A stretch of 64,000 bases of DNA from Aliiglaciecola sp. M165 (GTDB lineage: Bacteria; Pseudomonadota; Gammaproteobacteria; Enterobacterales; Alteromonadaceae), in the NCBI RefSeq assembly GCF_007197995.1, contig NZ_VKKH01000004.1, forward strand, positions 496,001-560,000. Direction: 5' to 3'. The notes under the pieces are model-generated. The model was given only the letters and a program-made list of their open reading frames with translations. It searched no databases and was not told the DNA's origin. Made by a program: the position numbers and the translations under genes. This document shows, one piece after another, positions 1 to 9,462 of this stretch. Every line of letters begins with the position of its first letter. Position 1 is the stretch's first letter.

Positions 1-1709
1 ATTTGCATTTCATTGCCGTTGCCGATGTTAATAACGATGGCGTACCAGAAATAGCCGTTCTACAAAGTGACAGTGATTATCAATACGATGAAAAATCTTT
101 AGTTGTATTTTCTGCAGATCAACCCGAATCTTTGTTATTCGAGACATCCGTCGACTCGGCAGAACAGCTTGTCTTTGCAGATGTGGATGAAGATGTAAGC
201 CTAGAGCTAGTAATCAACAACGGTCTGGTCTACGACGTAACGACATGGGAAAACCAGTGGTTCAGCGGCACTGCATTTGGCAGTTCACTGGTTACCGCAG
301 GCGATTACAACGGCGATGGCATTGCTGAAATTATTGGTGCGGACATTTGGGGAAATATCGCTGCTTATTCTGCAGTAAACCGCTCACAGTTAGACAGCAT
401 GGACAATTTTAATACTTGTACTCTGCATTCAGATGATATCAATAACGATGGTGAAGATGAGATTATCGTTGGAGACTGTCAGTGGGGCAATGTCACAGCG
501 TACAAATTAGTCAATAATTCATTTAGTCAAATATGGCAAATCGATTCTCAAGATCATAGTGCGACGTCATTGGTTTCCGGAGATTCTGATAACGATGGCA
601 ACATCGAGTTGCATTGGGGGAGCGGCACGTCTCACTCAGGGGCGAATATGTTTGTTAGTGTTGATGTCACGCCAAATTCAGCCACACTCAAAGGCGAAAG
701 GCAGGTGCAGTTAGACTCATATTCTAATGCTGGATGGGCTGTGGTTTCACAAATTGAAGAGAACGCTATATTCTTCATACCCTCAACAGAGAATGGATAT
801 GATGGCAGTCGCTACCTAGTTATGGATGAAATAGGAGATTTCACTTTAAGCGATCCAATTTCTTCCAATTGGGATGGAAGTCGTTCAGCAGTAGCAACAG
901 ATTTTAACAATGATGGTATGGGAGATATTTTTGTTCCTTCTACCGACACTTACGACGGCGCATTAAGCGCGCTTCAGCTTTCAGATGGCAGTGTTCATTG
1001 GCAAATCGATGGTGATTTTAATAGCACTATTGGGCTCATTAAGGCTTATGATTTGAATGGCGATGGATTCGATGATGCCATTTATTCGGACAGCAGCGAA
1101 ATAAAAGCTATCGATATTGAAAATCAATTGGTGATCAGCACATACACGTTTGATTCTGCGATCCATGATTTTACACCTGTCAGAATAGGTGATACTGCGT
1201 TGGTCATAGTGTCAGCAGGCGAACGACTTTTCTTACTAGCAACCAACGGTTCGGTATTCTCTGAGCAAGCGGTAATCTCACAAACTTGTATTAGAATGGA
1301 ATTGATTAACGCTGATTCAGATGCTGATATTGAACTGGCATGTATACAAGACGATCAATATCAATATAGTGAAACGCCTCAATCACTTGTAATCTTCGAC
1401 TTAGGTGTTGATGAATTTACTGAGGTGAAACGCTCCGCCATAAATTCGCTTAGCCGGATTACAGACTTTGCTGTCGACCCAAGTAAAACCGCTAATCAAG
1501 ACCTGTTTATCGTGACTAGTACTGGCGACATGTATGATTATCAGGCTGATTTTCAAATTAAAAAATTCAATACAGACGGTCATATCATATGGAGCAGCCC
1601 AGCATTAATTGGCACGCCAAGTCACCAAGGTTTAAAAGTGCGCCTCGACGAATCTTCCAACATCGAAATATTGTTTGCAACGTCAGACATGATGTATTGG
1701 ATTAAATAG
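1..1709 (+). CDS. FG-GAP/VCBS-like repeat protein, 5' end outside window
   Basis: The reading frame is open to the left edge, so only the C-terminal 569 codons are visible and the first in-frame TTG at 3 is probably not the true start. The protein contains many Ca-binding-like loops of the type DxNxDGxxE/D, for example DVNNDGVPE, DYNGDGIAE, DINNDGEDE, DSDNDGNIE, DFNNDGMGD and DLNGDGFDD, spaced roughly 50-100 residues apart. Such loops are typical of FG-GAP/VCBS/integrin-alpha-like beta-propeller blades in secreted or surface proteins. No transmembrane segment, anchor or sorting signal is seen at the C-terminus, which ends MMYWIK. The function is unknown; binding or adhesion is a family-level guess. 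Transcription probably stops at the hairpin at 1727-1763. Repeat architecture is confident, role is not. Confidence 0.75.
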   Translation, partial: LHFIAVADVNNDGVPEIAVLQSDSDYQYDEKSLVVFSADQPESLLFETSVDSAEQLVFADVDEDVSLELVINNGLVYDVTTWENQWFSGTAFGSSLVTAGDYNGDGIAEIIGADIWGNIAAYSAVNRSQLDSMDNFNTCTLHSDDINNDGEDEIIVGDCQWGNVTAYKLVNNSFSQIWQIDSQDHSATSLVSGDSDNDGNIELHWGSGTSHSGANMFVSVDVTPNSATLKGERQVQLDSYSNAGWAVVSQIEENAIFFIPSTENGYDGSRYLVMDEIGDFTLSDPISSNWDGSRSAVATDFNNDGMGDIFVPSTDTYDGALSALQLSDGSVHWQIDGDFNSTIGLIKAYDLNGDGFDDAIYSDSSEIKAIDIENQLVISTYTFDSAIHDFTPVRIGDTALVIVSAGERLFLLATNGSVFSEQAVISQTCIRMELINADSDADIELACIQDDQYQYSETPQSLVIFDLGVDEFTEVKRSAINSLSRITDFAVDPSKTANQDLFIVTSTGDMYDYQADFQIKKFNTDGHIIWSSPALIGTPSHQGLKVRLDESSNIEILFATSDMMYWIK

Positions 1710-1726
1710 TCGATATTAAAAATTCC

Positions 1727-1763
1727 ATAAAGAAAGAGGAACAGGTTGTTCCTCTTTCTTTAT
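1727..1763. terminator. Bidirectional hairpin terminator between convergent genes
   Basis: A perfect 16-bp inverted repeat (1727-1742 with 1748-1763) has a 5-nt loop (aggtt). It sits 18 bp after the FG-GAP gene. On the minus strand it is followed shortly by a run of five T, so it could also end the RND/adaptor transcript coming from the right. Confidence 0.8.
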
Positions 1764-1895
1764 GTTCTTCAACACTTGGTAGTAGTGATTCAATTTCACA
1801 AGAAGCGTAGTGGATAAACCTCCTTCAAGTTAACCCAACGCGGAATTAAATTATCCTTAAGTTACCTCTAACTCAGACCCCTTTTTTAGATTTAT

Positions 1896-2972
1896 TTAGG
1901 CAGTAGGATTAGCAATTTCTACTGTTTGGCCATCTCGAAGGCGTTCTGCTCCGCGGGTGACAACTTTGTCTCCATTGCGCAGATTAACACTTTGCACGCT
2001 TATCCATTGTGCCTGTCCTTCACCCACTTCGACTTTTTCACGTTTGGCTTTGTTTTGTTCATCGACAACGACAACGTATGTACCATCTTGACGAAGAATC
2101 AATGCGTCACGATGCACGGTCAATCGCTGACTCGGGCGCTGCACCGGTAAACTGGCTTTGATCAGTTGGCCAGATGTCCAGGCATCCTGCTCAGTAACCG
2201 GCAAGCTCACGCGCAATTCAAAGGATTGGGAGAGCATGTCTGTGGAAGGGATTATCGCCTTGATCGGTGCCTGTACGTGCTGATCTTCAATGCTTACGTT
2301 CACCGTTGCCAGGTCTCGCACATAAGCGAGATATTTAACCGGCACCAAAATGCGGCCTTCTAGGTTTTGCGTGTCGATCATGCTCAGAAGCGCTTCACTT
2401 CGATTGACTTCGCCTCCGGCTTCACGCAAACGCTCAGACACCACACCATCAAATGGCGCTCGAATAATGGTACGGCTAAGTTGATCATCAATTTGTTGCA
2501 ATCGCAGTTGAGCAATTTCTAAATCGGCACTCGCTAGTTCATGCTGAGATTTCATTTGATCCACTTCAAATGCCGACGCACTGTTGGTTTTGCGTAGGTC
2601 GATAAGCCTGTCAACTTCACGTTTAAGGTAAGACTGATTGATTTGCGCTCGTTTGATCTGCGCTTTTTGCTCTGCTTGTTGCAAACGTAAACTCAGTTGG
2701 TCGATGCGAGCAACTTCCTGATCTTTGCGCACATAGGTGCCCGGCTCTGCAGAATAATCCAAGCGCCCGGCAACACCAGCGGTCAATCTGACATTGTGAC
2801 GACTGTAAATGGTCCCCACGACTTCAAGCGTCGGGGCAAACAAAGTCTCTTTTACTTCATCGACTTGCACAGGGCTGGCAACTTCGGGAGGCTGTTGCGC
2901 CATGCTTGATGTTGACATCATGCCAACAAAAAGAGCGCTCAATAATGGCGTTGAAAAGCGGCGTAAATTCAT
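1896..2972 (-). CDS. RND efflux periplasmic adaptor (membrane fusion protein)
   Basis: This is a HlyD/AcrA-type adaptor of about 358 residues that should link the inner-membrane RND pump to an outer-membrane channel. The N-terminus is a signal peptide ending near SSMAQQ. It is followed by a half lipoyl domain (GRLDYSAEPGTYVRKDQEVARI), a long alpha-helical hairpin rich in Q, R and L (about residues 80-140), the second lipoyl half (IIRAPFDGVVSERLREAGGEV) and beta-barrel and membrane-proximal domains ending with GDKVVTRGAERLRDGQ. I prefer the ATG at 2972 because AGGA lies 8 nt upstream; the in-frame ATG at 2981 has its purine run directly abutting it. The gene follows the pump gene by only a few bases, so they are co-transcribed. 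No TolC-like gene is in the window. Confidence 0.9.
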   Translation of the reverse strand: MNLRRFSTPLLSALFVGMMSTSSMAQQPPEVASPVQVDEVKETLFAPTLEVVGTIYSRHNVRLTAGVAGRLDYSAEPGTYVRKDQEVARIDQLSLRLQQAEQKAQIKRAQINQSYLKREVDRLIDLRKTNSASAFEVDQMKSQHELASADLEIAQLRLQQIDDQLSRTIIRAPFDGVVSERLREAGGEVNRSEALLSMIDTQNLEGRILVPVKYLAYVRDLATVNVSIEDQHVQAPIKAIIPSTDMLSQSFELRVSLPVTEQDAWTSGQLIKASLPVQRPSQRLTVHRDALILRQDGTYVVVVDEQNKAKREKVEVGEGQAQWISVQSVNLRNGDKVVTRGAERLRDGQTVEIANPTA

Positions 2973-2987
2973 CTTTGTCATCCTGCT

Positions 2988-5900
2988 TTATTTATTCACC
3001 AGGAGCAGATCAGATTGACCGCTGTCCTGGTTAGTCTCATTTAATGTGTGTGTGTCGGAGCGTGTTTCGCCCATGCGTAAAAGTGCTGGCAGCAAAATAA
3101 GCGTAAAGATGGCACTGATAGCCATGCCTCCAACAATAACTGTGGCCAATCCGCGATAGATTTCAGAGCCGACACCAGGCACCAGCATCAGTGGCAGCAT
3201 GCCAAATAAACTGGTGAGTGTGCTCATGTACACCGGTCGTGCGCGGATCAAAATCGCTTGTTTGACAGCTTCTTTTCTGGTCAGCCCTTCACGCTCAGCG
3301 CTACGGGTTTGATCCACCAGCAATATGGCATTGTTTACCACCAAGCCGAGTAAAATAATGAAGCCAATCATGGTCAGCAAATCGAGTGATTGGAAACTAA
3401 ACAGATTCAATATCCACAAAGCCACGACTCCCCCCGCTACGGCCATTGGCATCACGGTTAACACGAGTAAACTGTCTTTGGCAGATTTAAAGAGTGCGGT
3501 CATAAGTAAGAACAGGATCAGCAAGGCCAAGGCGAAGTTAGTCAGCATGTCGGTGATCGCATTGTTCATGCGATTAGCATTACCTGATAACTGCAAACTT
3601 GAATTGGCAGGCAAGGCCGCTTCGATTTGCGGGATAACGTTTTGCTCAATCAGTTCCATGGCTTCTTCTAACGACATGGTGCCCGGCGGACGAATAATTA
3701 GACTTACCGTACGTTTACCATCGATGCGTCTTAGCTGTGTTGGGCCAACGGTGCGCACCACATCGGTCAATTCACCCACGGTTTGCAAGCCTGCAAGAGG
3801 CGTATACATTGGCATTGAAGAAAGCTCGTCGGGCGATTCCCAACGATTGGCACGTAAGATCACGTTCATGCGATTATTGCCATCAAAGTATTCAGAAACA
3901 AATAAACCACCAGTAAAAGCCCGCACAGCGTTGGCCACATCCATGCGATCCAGTCCCGCTTGAGTGATCCGTCGATCATCCGGTAACAATTGCAATTCAG
4001 GCTCCGCCAATGACAGTCCAGGAACTGGCTGCGCGCTGGTGCCCGGCATATTGGTTTGAATGGCCTGCATACCGATTTGCGCAGCTGCCATCAAGCCAAG
4101 CATGTCTGGGCCTTGCAGGTTTAAATCGATGCTTCGACCGTTGCCACCGCCAGATACGTTAATCATTGAACCACGGAATAAAAAGACCTGGGTGTCGGGT
4201 AGTCCATTAAGTATTTCGTTGCGCGCCACTTCCATCAGCTCTTCAACCCGCTGTGGGTCGTCTGAATAAATAAAGCCTCCTGTGGCGTTTGGCCCGTAAC
4301 TGTAAAAGTTATAACTTTTCACCTTGGGTAATTTCTCACCGCTCATGTAAGGTTCAATACGTTTTTTCACCCGTGCGGCTAGCTCATCATCCAAAAACTG
4401 AATATTGCCTCCTGGTGGCACATTCAAACTAAAGAAAAAGCCATCAATGGGCGCGCGGGGCATGAAGTCAGTGCGAGGTAATAAGGTTGCAGTAATAATG
4501 GCAGAGGCACCAATAAGGCCAACTACCCAAGCGATCCGGCTGATTGATGTATTGGTCAGCTTCAAAATACCGTCAGTAAGTTTTAGCCAATAAGCTTTAA
4601 ACGGATCAAGGGTCGGTTGATTCTTAAGAAGGTAATGGCTGGCCAAAGGCAAGATGGTAATAGCAGTGACCATGGATGCAATCACAGCAATAGACAAGGT
4701 CAAAGCCAGGTCAGAAAACAGCTGTCCTTCAATGCCTTGCATAAACAAGATCGGCAAAAAGATTGCAACACTGGTGGCGGTCGACGCAAACAAGGCCCCG
4801 GTAACTTGCACAGCGCCTTTTACCACGGCTTTTTTACTGTCCATGCCTTGCGCGCGATAACGTAATATATTCTCTTGCACAATGATCGCCGCATCCAGCA
4901 CTAGACCGACTGAAAAGGCTAAACCTGCTAAGGAGATCACGTTAAGGCTGCGCCCAAGTAAATTCAGAGCTAAAAAAGCCACCATGATCGATAAGGGGAT
5001 AGTTAGCGCGATGATCAAAGTAGCTTTCCAGCCGCGGATAAACATCCAAAGGATCCCCAATGCCAAAAGCACCCCTAACCCCAAATTACTTTTAACCAAC
5101 ACTAGCGCGTTACGAATGTGCACCGACGAATCAAAACTCAAATCAATCATTAGTCCCGCATCGAGCAATGGCCCTTCATTGAGTTCTTTTATGGCTTGAT
5201 TGATATCGTCGAGCAACACCACCGTATTGGCTTCATTTCCCCGTGTGATAGTGATGTAGTAGCCAGGTGCACCATTTCGCAGCGTAAAACCAAAACGATC
5301 GACCAAAGTGTTTTCAACCGTGGCTACATCGCGTAGATAAATCGGACGTTGACCACTGTAGGCGATGATCATGTCTTCCAAACTCGACACGTCATATTGA
5401 CCGGCAAAACGAACGGTATATTGACGACGACCTACATCAGCAAAGCCGCCGGATACATCACTGGCGCGAGCAATAGTTGAGCTGATTTGGCTAATAGGTA
5501 TGCCTAACGAAGCCGTTTTGTATGGGTCAAAGACGATACGTAATTCACGAGGACGTTGACTGTTGAGATTAACCTGTCCTACGCCACTTATTCTGGCTAA
5601 ACGAGGTTCGACAACATCCTCAATCAGATTCTGGTAATTTGCCAGGCTGGTTATGTCACTGCCTGGCAGTGGACGGACTAGCAACGACGCGGCATTAGGG
5701 CCACCTCGGCCTCCGCCAGCAGACACCACAGGCTCGAATGCATCTAGGGGGAGTGGTGGCGCCTGATTTAAGTTGTTGAGAACGTCCAACATAGCGCGCT
5801 GCATGTCAGCGCCAACATCAAAGGTTAAGGTGATATTGCCAAAACCTCGCTGAATGTTAGTAGTCACATCAGTGACACCACGGGTGTTTTTCACCACATT

Positions 5901-6104
5901 TTCAATCGGTTCAATGATCACAGACTCAATTTCTTCAGGCGCGGCGGAGCGCCACCCAGTGCCTATGGAAATTTGAGGTTGTTCAATATCGGGGGTGAGC
6001 TGAATCGGCAATTTTAACATCGACATCACGCCAAACAGCATGATAAGCGCGGCAATAACTAAAATGGCAGCTGGGTTTTTGGTAGATTGGCGTGTGATAT
6101 TCAT
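2988..6104 (-). CDS. RND multidrug/solute efflux permease (HAE-1 type)
   Basis: This is a large inner-membrane proton-driven exporter of about 1038 residues, the normal RND size. It has the expected two-fold layout: TM1, a large periplasmic loop, a TM2-6 bundle, then a second copy. The N-terminus (TRQSTKNPAAILVIAAL, then LPIQLTPDIEQPQI) and the TM10-11 region (GLVVNNAILLVDQ) are typical. In TM4 the usual Asp pair reads GLVLDAAIIVQEN, so only one Asp remains, and the TM10 Lys of AcrB is Asn. The ATG at 6104 gives a family-like start; an in-frame TTG at 6161 would add 19 residues, and neither has a clear Shine-Dalgarno. The pump gene precedes the adaptor gene, the reverse of the usual order. 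Substrate cannot be told. Confidence 0.92.
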   Translation of the reverse strand: MNITRQSTKNPAAILVIAALIMLFGVMSMLKLPIQLTPDIEQPQISIGTGWRSAAPEEIESVIIEPIENVVKNTRGVTDVTTNIQRGFGNITLTFDVGADMQRAMLDVLNNLNQAPPLPLDAFEPVVSAGGGRGGPNAASLLVRPLPGSDITSLANYQNLIEDVVEPRLARISGVGQVNLNSQRPRELRIVFDPYKTASLGIPISQISSTIARASDVSGGFADVGRRQYTVRFAGQYDVSSLEDMIIAYSGQRPIYLRDVATVENTLVDRFGFTLRNGAPGYYITITRGNEANTVVLLDDINQAIKELNEGPLLDAGLMIDLSFDSSVHIRNALVLVKSNLGLGVLLALGILWMFIRGWKATLIIALTIPLSIMVAFLALNLLGRSLNVISLAGLAFSVGLVLDAAIIVQENILRYRAQGMDSKKAVVKGAVQVTGALFASTATSVAIFLPILFMQGIEGQLFSDLALTLSIAVIASMVTAITILPLASHYLLKNQPTLDPFKAYWLKLTDGILKLTNTSISRIAWVVGLIGASAIITATLLPRTDFMPRAPIDGFFFSLNVPPGGNIQFLDDELAARVKKRIEPYMSGEKLPKVKSYNFYSYGPNATGGFIYSDDPQRVEELMEVARNEILNGLPDTQVFLFRGSMINVSGGGNGRSIDLNLQGPDMLGLMAAAQIGMQAIQTNMPGTSAQPVPGLSLAEPELQLLPDDRRITQAGLDRMDVANAVRAFTGGLFVSEYFDGNNRMNVILRANRWESPDELSSMPMYTPLAGLQTVGELTDVVRTVGPTQLRRIDGKRTVSLIIRPPGTMSLEEAMELIEQNVIPQIEAALPANSSLQLSGNANRMNNAITDMLTNFALALLILFLLMTALFKSAKDSLLVLTVMPMAVAGGVVALWILNLFSFQSLDLLTMIGFIILLGLVVNNAILLVDQTRSAEREGLTRKEAVKQAILIRARPVYMSTLTSLFGMLPLMLVPGVGSEIYRGLATVIVGGMAISAIFTLILLPALLRMGETRSDTHTLNETNQDSGQSDLLLVNK

Positions 6105-6285
6105 AACGGCTTTGAGCAATTGATCTGGACTGATCCTAAAAGGCAATTGCCATAACACCAAGGTAGAAACGCTGATTAAACCGATCTCTGGGATAAACGG
6201 TAACCTTGTTACATTTGCTTACAGGTATACTGCAATGTGAGAGGAATGCCGCGTCGAAGCGGCAACAGGATCAGGGGTGACTTTT

Positions 6286-6792
6286 TTAATCTCCCCCGCC
6301 TGCCGCGCCACCACTATCATCAGACTTCTTGTCTAATCGCATGGCTACGAGTATTGCTGCAAGGTCATCTAGCTGATTATCATCGTAAAAAGTAACGTGA
6401 CAGGTGTCGCGAAGGCTTAATAGCTCGTTATCCCCTTTGACGATGATCTTCCCCCGATGCACAATCTCAAAGCTAGTATCCCAGAATCCGCCGGTGATCA
6501 CCGCTCCATTAAAATAGCCACCTAACACTAAATACTTGCGTGTCCAAGACCAGCTTTTGCGTTTCAGTTCAAAGCTAGTTTGTTTGGTTTCCAGCATATA
6601 TTTGCTCGACCAAGACCATAACTTGCGTTTGATCCGTGCTATTTCATGCTGCCCTTTGAGCAGTGTCCAAGTTGGGTTAATGAACGAAAATTCACCCTTG
6701 GCAGAATAAATCTCACGATCAGCCTCGTTTAAGAACAACATTTCGCCTCTGACCGACAACAATTTATTTTTAATCGTGAGAATTTTCTGCAT
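6286..6792 (-). CDS. LURP-one-related (YxjI-like) protein
   Basis: A 168-residue protein resembling the LURP-one-related/YxjI family, which folds as a twelve-stranded beta-barrel around a central helix, related to tubby/scramblase folds. The visible pattern is successive beta-strand pairs (MQKILTIKNKL, REIYSAKG, HEIARIKRKLWSW, FELKRKSWSW, SFEIVHRGKIIVKG) and a helical C-terminus (LDDLAAILVAMRLDKK), followed by a Gly-rich acidic tail. A striking internal duplication is present: RKLWSWSSKYML and RKSWSWTRKYLV lie about 24 residues apart. No signal peptide or membrane helix is evident. It stands alone between the RND operon and the DUF885 gene. Biochemical role is unknown; membrane phospholipid or stress-related functions have been proposed for relatives but are not supported here directly. 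Confidence 0.65.
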   Translation of the reverse strand: MQKILTIKNKLLSVRGEMLFLNEADREIYSAKGEFSFINPTWTLLKGQHEIARIKRKLWSWSSKYMLETKQTSFELKRKSWSWTRKYLVLGGYFNGAVITGGFWDTSFEIVHRGKIIVKGDNELLSLRDTCHVTFYDDNQLDDLAAILVAMRLDKKSDDSGGAAGGGD

Positions 6793-6825
6793 GTGGTTAC
6801 CCTAGCGTCTTAGACATTAAAAAAG

Positions 6826-8679
6826 CTACTTGCTCGCAGCAATGTATCGACCGATTTGTTCAGCTAATATCGGCAGAGGCATCGGGCCTTTACTAAGCAC
6901 TGCGTCATGAAACTCTCGAATATCAAACTTACTTTCCAATTCAGATTGGGCTTTGCCGCGCAATTCGAGGATTTTTTCCATCCCCATTTTATATCCTAGT
7001 GCCTGACCCGGATTGACAAAATAACGTTCTACTTCGGTGACAATGTCTTGCTCAGATAAAGGCGTATTTTTGACGAAGTATTCGATGGTCTGCTCACGAG
7101 TCCATTTTTTTGCGTGAATTCCGGTATCGGTGACTAATCGCACCGAGCGCCAAAGTTCGTTTTGTAGTCGACCAAAGTCATGCAGGGGATCAGTGTAAAA
7201 GCCCATCTCTTTGGCAAGTTTTTCTGCATACAGAGCCCAACCCTCTACGTAGGCGCTGCCGCCGCCAAAGCGTCTAAAGTTTGGTACGCCTTTTAACTCT
7301 TGCGCCATCGCCAATTGGAAGTGATGACCTGGCACACCTTCATGAAAAGTTATGGCCTTGAACACATATTTTTGCACGCCTGTCATGTCTGCTAAATTGG
7401 CGTAATAAATACCCGGACGGCTGCCATCCATAGATGGGCGATTATAAAATGCAATGCTGGTCGAGTTTTCACGCCATGGCTCCACACGGCGAACGTCTAA
7501 TTCAGCTTTAGGCAAGCGTTTGAAAAACTGAGGTGCAACCTTAAATATCTCTGCGGTTTCATTGCGTGCATCGTCTAAAAATGCTTCACGCCCTGCGTCG
7601 TTGTTGGGATAAAAATTATTTGGATCGTTGCGCACAAAGGCGAAAAAGTCTTGAAGTGAGCCCTCAAACTCCACCTTTTGCATAATTTCTCGCATTTCTT
7701 GGTGAATACGCTCTACGTCTGCTTGACCAAAATCATGAATATGTTCAGCGCTGAGTTCAAGGTTAGTGTGGTGCCTGATGCGGTTTTGATAGAATTTTTC
7801 GCCATCAGGCAATGCCCATACGCCCTGTGTTTTGTCTTGCACTTTGGATAAACGAGTGACCTCATTCAACAATGCACGGTAACCGCGCTTGAATGCGCCT
7901 TCGATTGCTTCGTTTGCTTGATTGATCAAAGCGTTTTTTTCATCGTCAGAAATATCCAGCTGGGAAACTTTTTGCGAAAAATCATCTTTCAACGGGGATT
8001 GTTCGATAATGCTTGTGATGTCAGCAATCATCGCCTGAAAGGCGAATTTCGGCACAATCACACCAAAGGCTTCGCGATCTTTTGATTGCTTGACCATTTC
8101 GTTCATCAACCCTTCTAGCCCTTGGATACGCGAGATGTAGTCGATAGCATCTTGTTGGGTGTCAATTTTGTGGTTGTTCTGTAACAAACTTAAGGGGCCA
8201 GTAAACTGTCCACGGAATTGATCAACAACATAAAAGTGTCTTCGGAACTGGGCATTTTCAATGGATTGTTCAAGGTTGAATTTGAAAATATCGTAACTTA
8301 ACTGACTCTCTTCACTTAGCGTTGGATAGTCAAAATCGCTGGTCAAAACGGCCAAGTCTGCTTTTCTGATCGCCAATTGTTGACTGGCATAATCATCAGA
8401 AATATCGGTCCATTCACCTTGTCTGTCAGTCTTTAGCCCTAGAAATGTCTGGCGATTAGGACTGTTGGCAATGTCCCGCTCGAATATCTGTTCAAAAAAA
8501 GCGTTTAACCGTTCATCTTGAGATGCATCTACTGCGGCCGACGCCTTTTCTGAAGCCGCTTTTTGTGAAGCGGCCTTTTGAGAAGAAAGAGGGCTGGGTG
8601 TTTCCGTTGTGCATCCCATTAAAAAAACGACGTAGGAAAGTACAATTACAGTAACGAAACTTCGTATCGATGTATTCAC
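6826..8679 (-). CDS. DUF885 family lipoprotein, probable metallopeptidase-like
   Basis: A 617-residue DUF885 protein. The N-terminus is a lipoprotein signal with a lipobox ending LMGC (Cys23), so it should be membrane anchored, probably in the periplasm. Just after it lies a short linker with tandem AASQK/AASEK units. The C-terminal half carries the family signature HEGVPGHHFQLA, resembling a zinc HExxxGHH site, and a second conserved Glu region EGWALYAEKLA about 40 residues later; these are the residues expected to bind metal. The C-terminus GYKMGMEKILELRGKA is also typical. DUF885 proteins are thought to be metallopeptidases, but activity has not been shown for most. The start at 8679 is supported by the signal peptide. 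Confidence 0.85.
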   Translation of the reverse strand: MNTSIRSFVTVIVLSYVVFLMGCTTETPSPLSSQKAASQKAASEKASAAVDASQDERLNAFFEQIFERDIANSPNRQTFLGLKTDRQGEWTDISDDYASQQLAIRKADLAVLTSDFDYPTLSEESQLSYDIFKFNLEQSIENAQFRRHFYVVDQFRGQFTGPLSLLQNNHKIDTQQDAIDYISRIQGLEGLMNEMVKQSKDREAFGVIVPKFAFQAMIADITSIIEQSPLKDDFSQKVSQLDISDDEKNALINQANEAIEGAFKRGYRALLNEVTRLSKVQDKTQGVWALPDGEKFYQNRIRHHTNLELSAEHIHDFGQADVERIHQEMREIMQKVEFEGSLQDFFAFVRNDPNNFYPNNDAGREAFLDDARNETAEIFKVAPQFFKRLPKAELDVRRVEPWRENSTSIAFYNRPSMDGSRPGIYYANLADMTGVQKYVFKAITFHEGVPGHHFQLAMAQELKGVPNFRRFGGGSAYVEGWALYAEKLAKEMGFYTDPLHDFGRLQNELWRSVRLVTDTGIHAKKWTREQTIEYFVKNTPLSEQDIVTEVERYFVNPGQALGYKMGMEKILELRGKAQSELESKFDIREFHDAVLSKGPMPLPILAEQIGRYIAASK

Positions 8680-8773
8680 AGCATTTCTCTTTTATTATTT
8701 TTTCAATACCAGAGTAATCGCTCATGGTGAAAAAATAAACGCTGATATGAACAAATCTATTTTACGCGCTTTA

Positions 8774-9460
8774 TCACATCGCGTTTGCTGGGGTAAACAC
8801 CTTTAGTCCGCCTGTCACGGTCAAAGCGCTAAGTGGCTCTTGCCCTTTGGGATCAAATTGTCGCAGCTGAGCAAAGAGCAATTCCATTGTAGCGACGGCA
8901 TCATCAAGGGCATTATGTGCGGGGGCCAAGGGCAAATTGTGACGCTGACGACATGAAGTTAAAGTCGCAGCATTGGGTGCTGGCACATCATGGGATTTTT
9001 TGAGTTGATAAAGCGCCATTTGCAGAGTGTCTAAGGTGACCAGTGTAGGCGTTTCAAGCTTCAGTTTTTTGAATACTTTACACAAGACTGACATATCCAA
9101 GGATGTATTGTGAAAAACCCAAACATGGGTCTGTGCATAGCCTAGCAGGTCCTGTAATGCCATTCGCACTGGTTCCCCTTGGGATATATGTTCATCAAGC
9201 AAACCATGAATAACCGGGCTTTGGTTCAATGAAGCCTGGGTTTTTATCACTTTGTAGTAGCAGGTTTCTAGCGGCATCTGGCAGGCTTTGCCTTCCACCC
9301 AACCTATCGACAATATATTCGATTCGTTGGCATCAAGAGAGGTCAATTCCAAATCTATTGCTAAAAACGGGATCTGACTCCAAGGTTTTTGCCTGACGTG
9401 CTCGGGGATCGCCAAGTTGGGAAACAACCAATGCTTGATAGTGCTTAGTATCTGGCCCAC
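8774..9460 (-). CDS. DnaQ-like 3'-5' exonuclease (DEDDh)
   Basis: A 228-residue exonuclease-like protein of the DNA polymerase III epsilon/DnaQ family. Exo motif I is FLAIDLELTSLD (Asp36, Glu38), motif II is HNTSLDMSVLCKVF, and motif III is HNALDDAVATMEL with the His and Asp of the DEDDh class, so the catalytic set is complete. The start is a GTG at 9460, only two bases after the stop of the CNBD-CBS-DUF294 gene, which strongly suggests co-transcription. Paired DnaQ-like and DUF294 genes next to acs/actP-type clusters are, to my knowledge, common in gammaproteobacteria, but their joint role is unclear. It is not the replicative DnaQ; a nucleotide or RNA substrate is possible. Confidence 0.88.
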   Translation of the reverse strand: MGQILSTIKHWLFPNLAIPEHVRQKPWSQIPFLAIDLELTSLDANESNILSIGWVEGKACQMPLETCYYKVIKTQASLNQSPVIHGLLDEHISQGEPVRMALQDLLGYAQTHVWVFHNTSLDMSVLCKVFKKLKLETPTLVTLDTLQMALYQLKKSHDVPAPNAATLTSCRQRHNLPLAPAHNALDDAVATMELLFAQLRQFDPKGQEPLSALTVTGGLKVFTPANAM

Positions 9461-9462
9461 TG

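Noticed and set aside
3021..3045. Extra copy of the CrbR-like motif (GTCTCATTT near 3033)
   Set aside because: Only the outer half matches, the TACGAC half is absent, and it lies inside the RND coding region.
3325..3963. 212-codon open frame on the plus strand opposite the RND pump gene
   Set aside because: It lies fully inside the strongly conserved RND gene, has low-complexity S/P/T-rich composition typical of antisense frames, and shows no ribosome site or family match.
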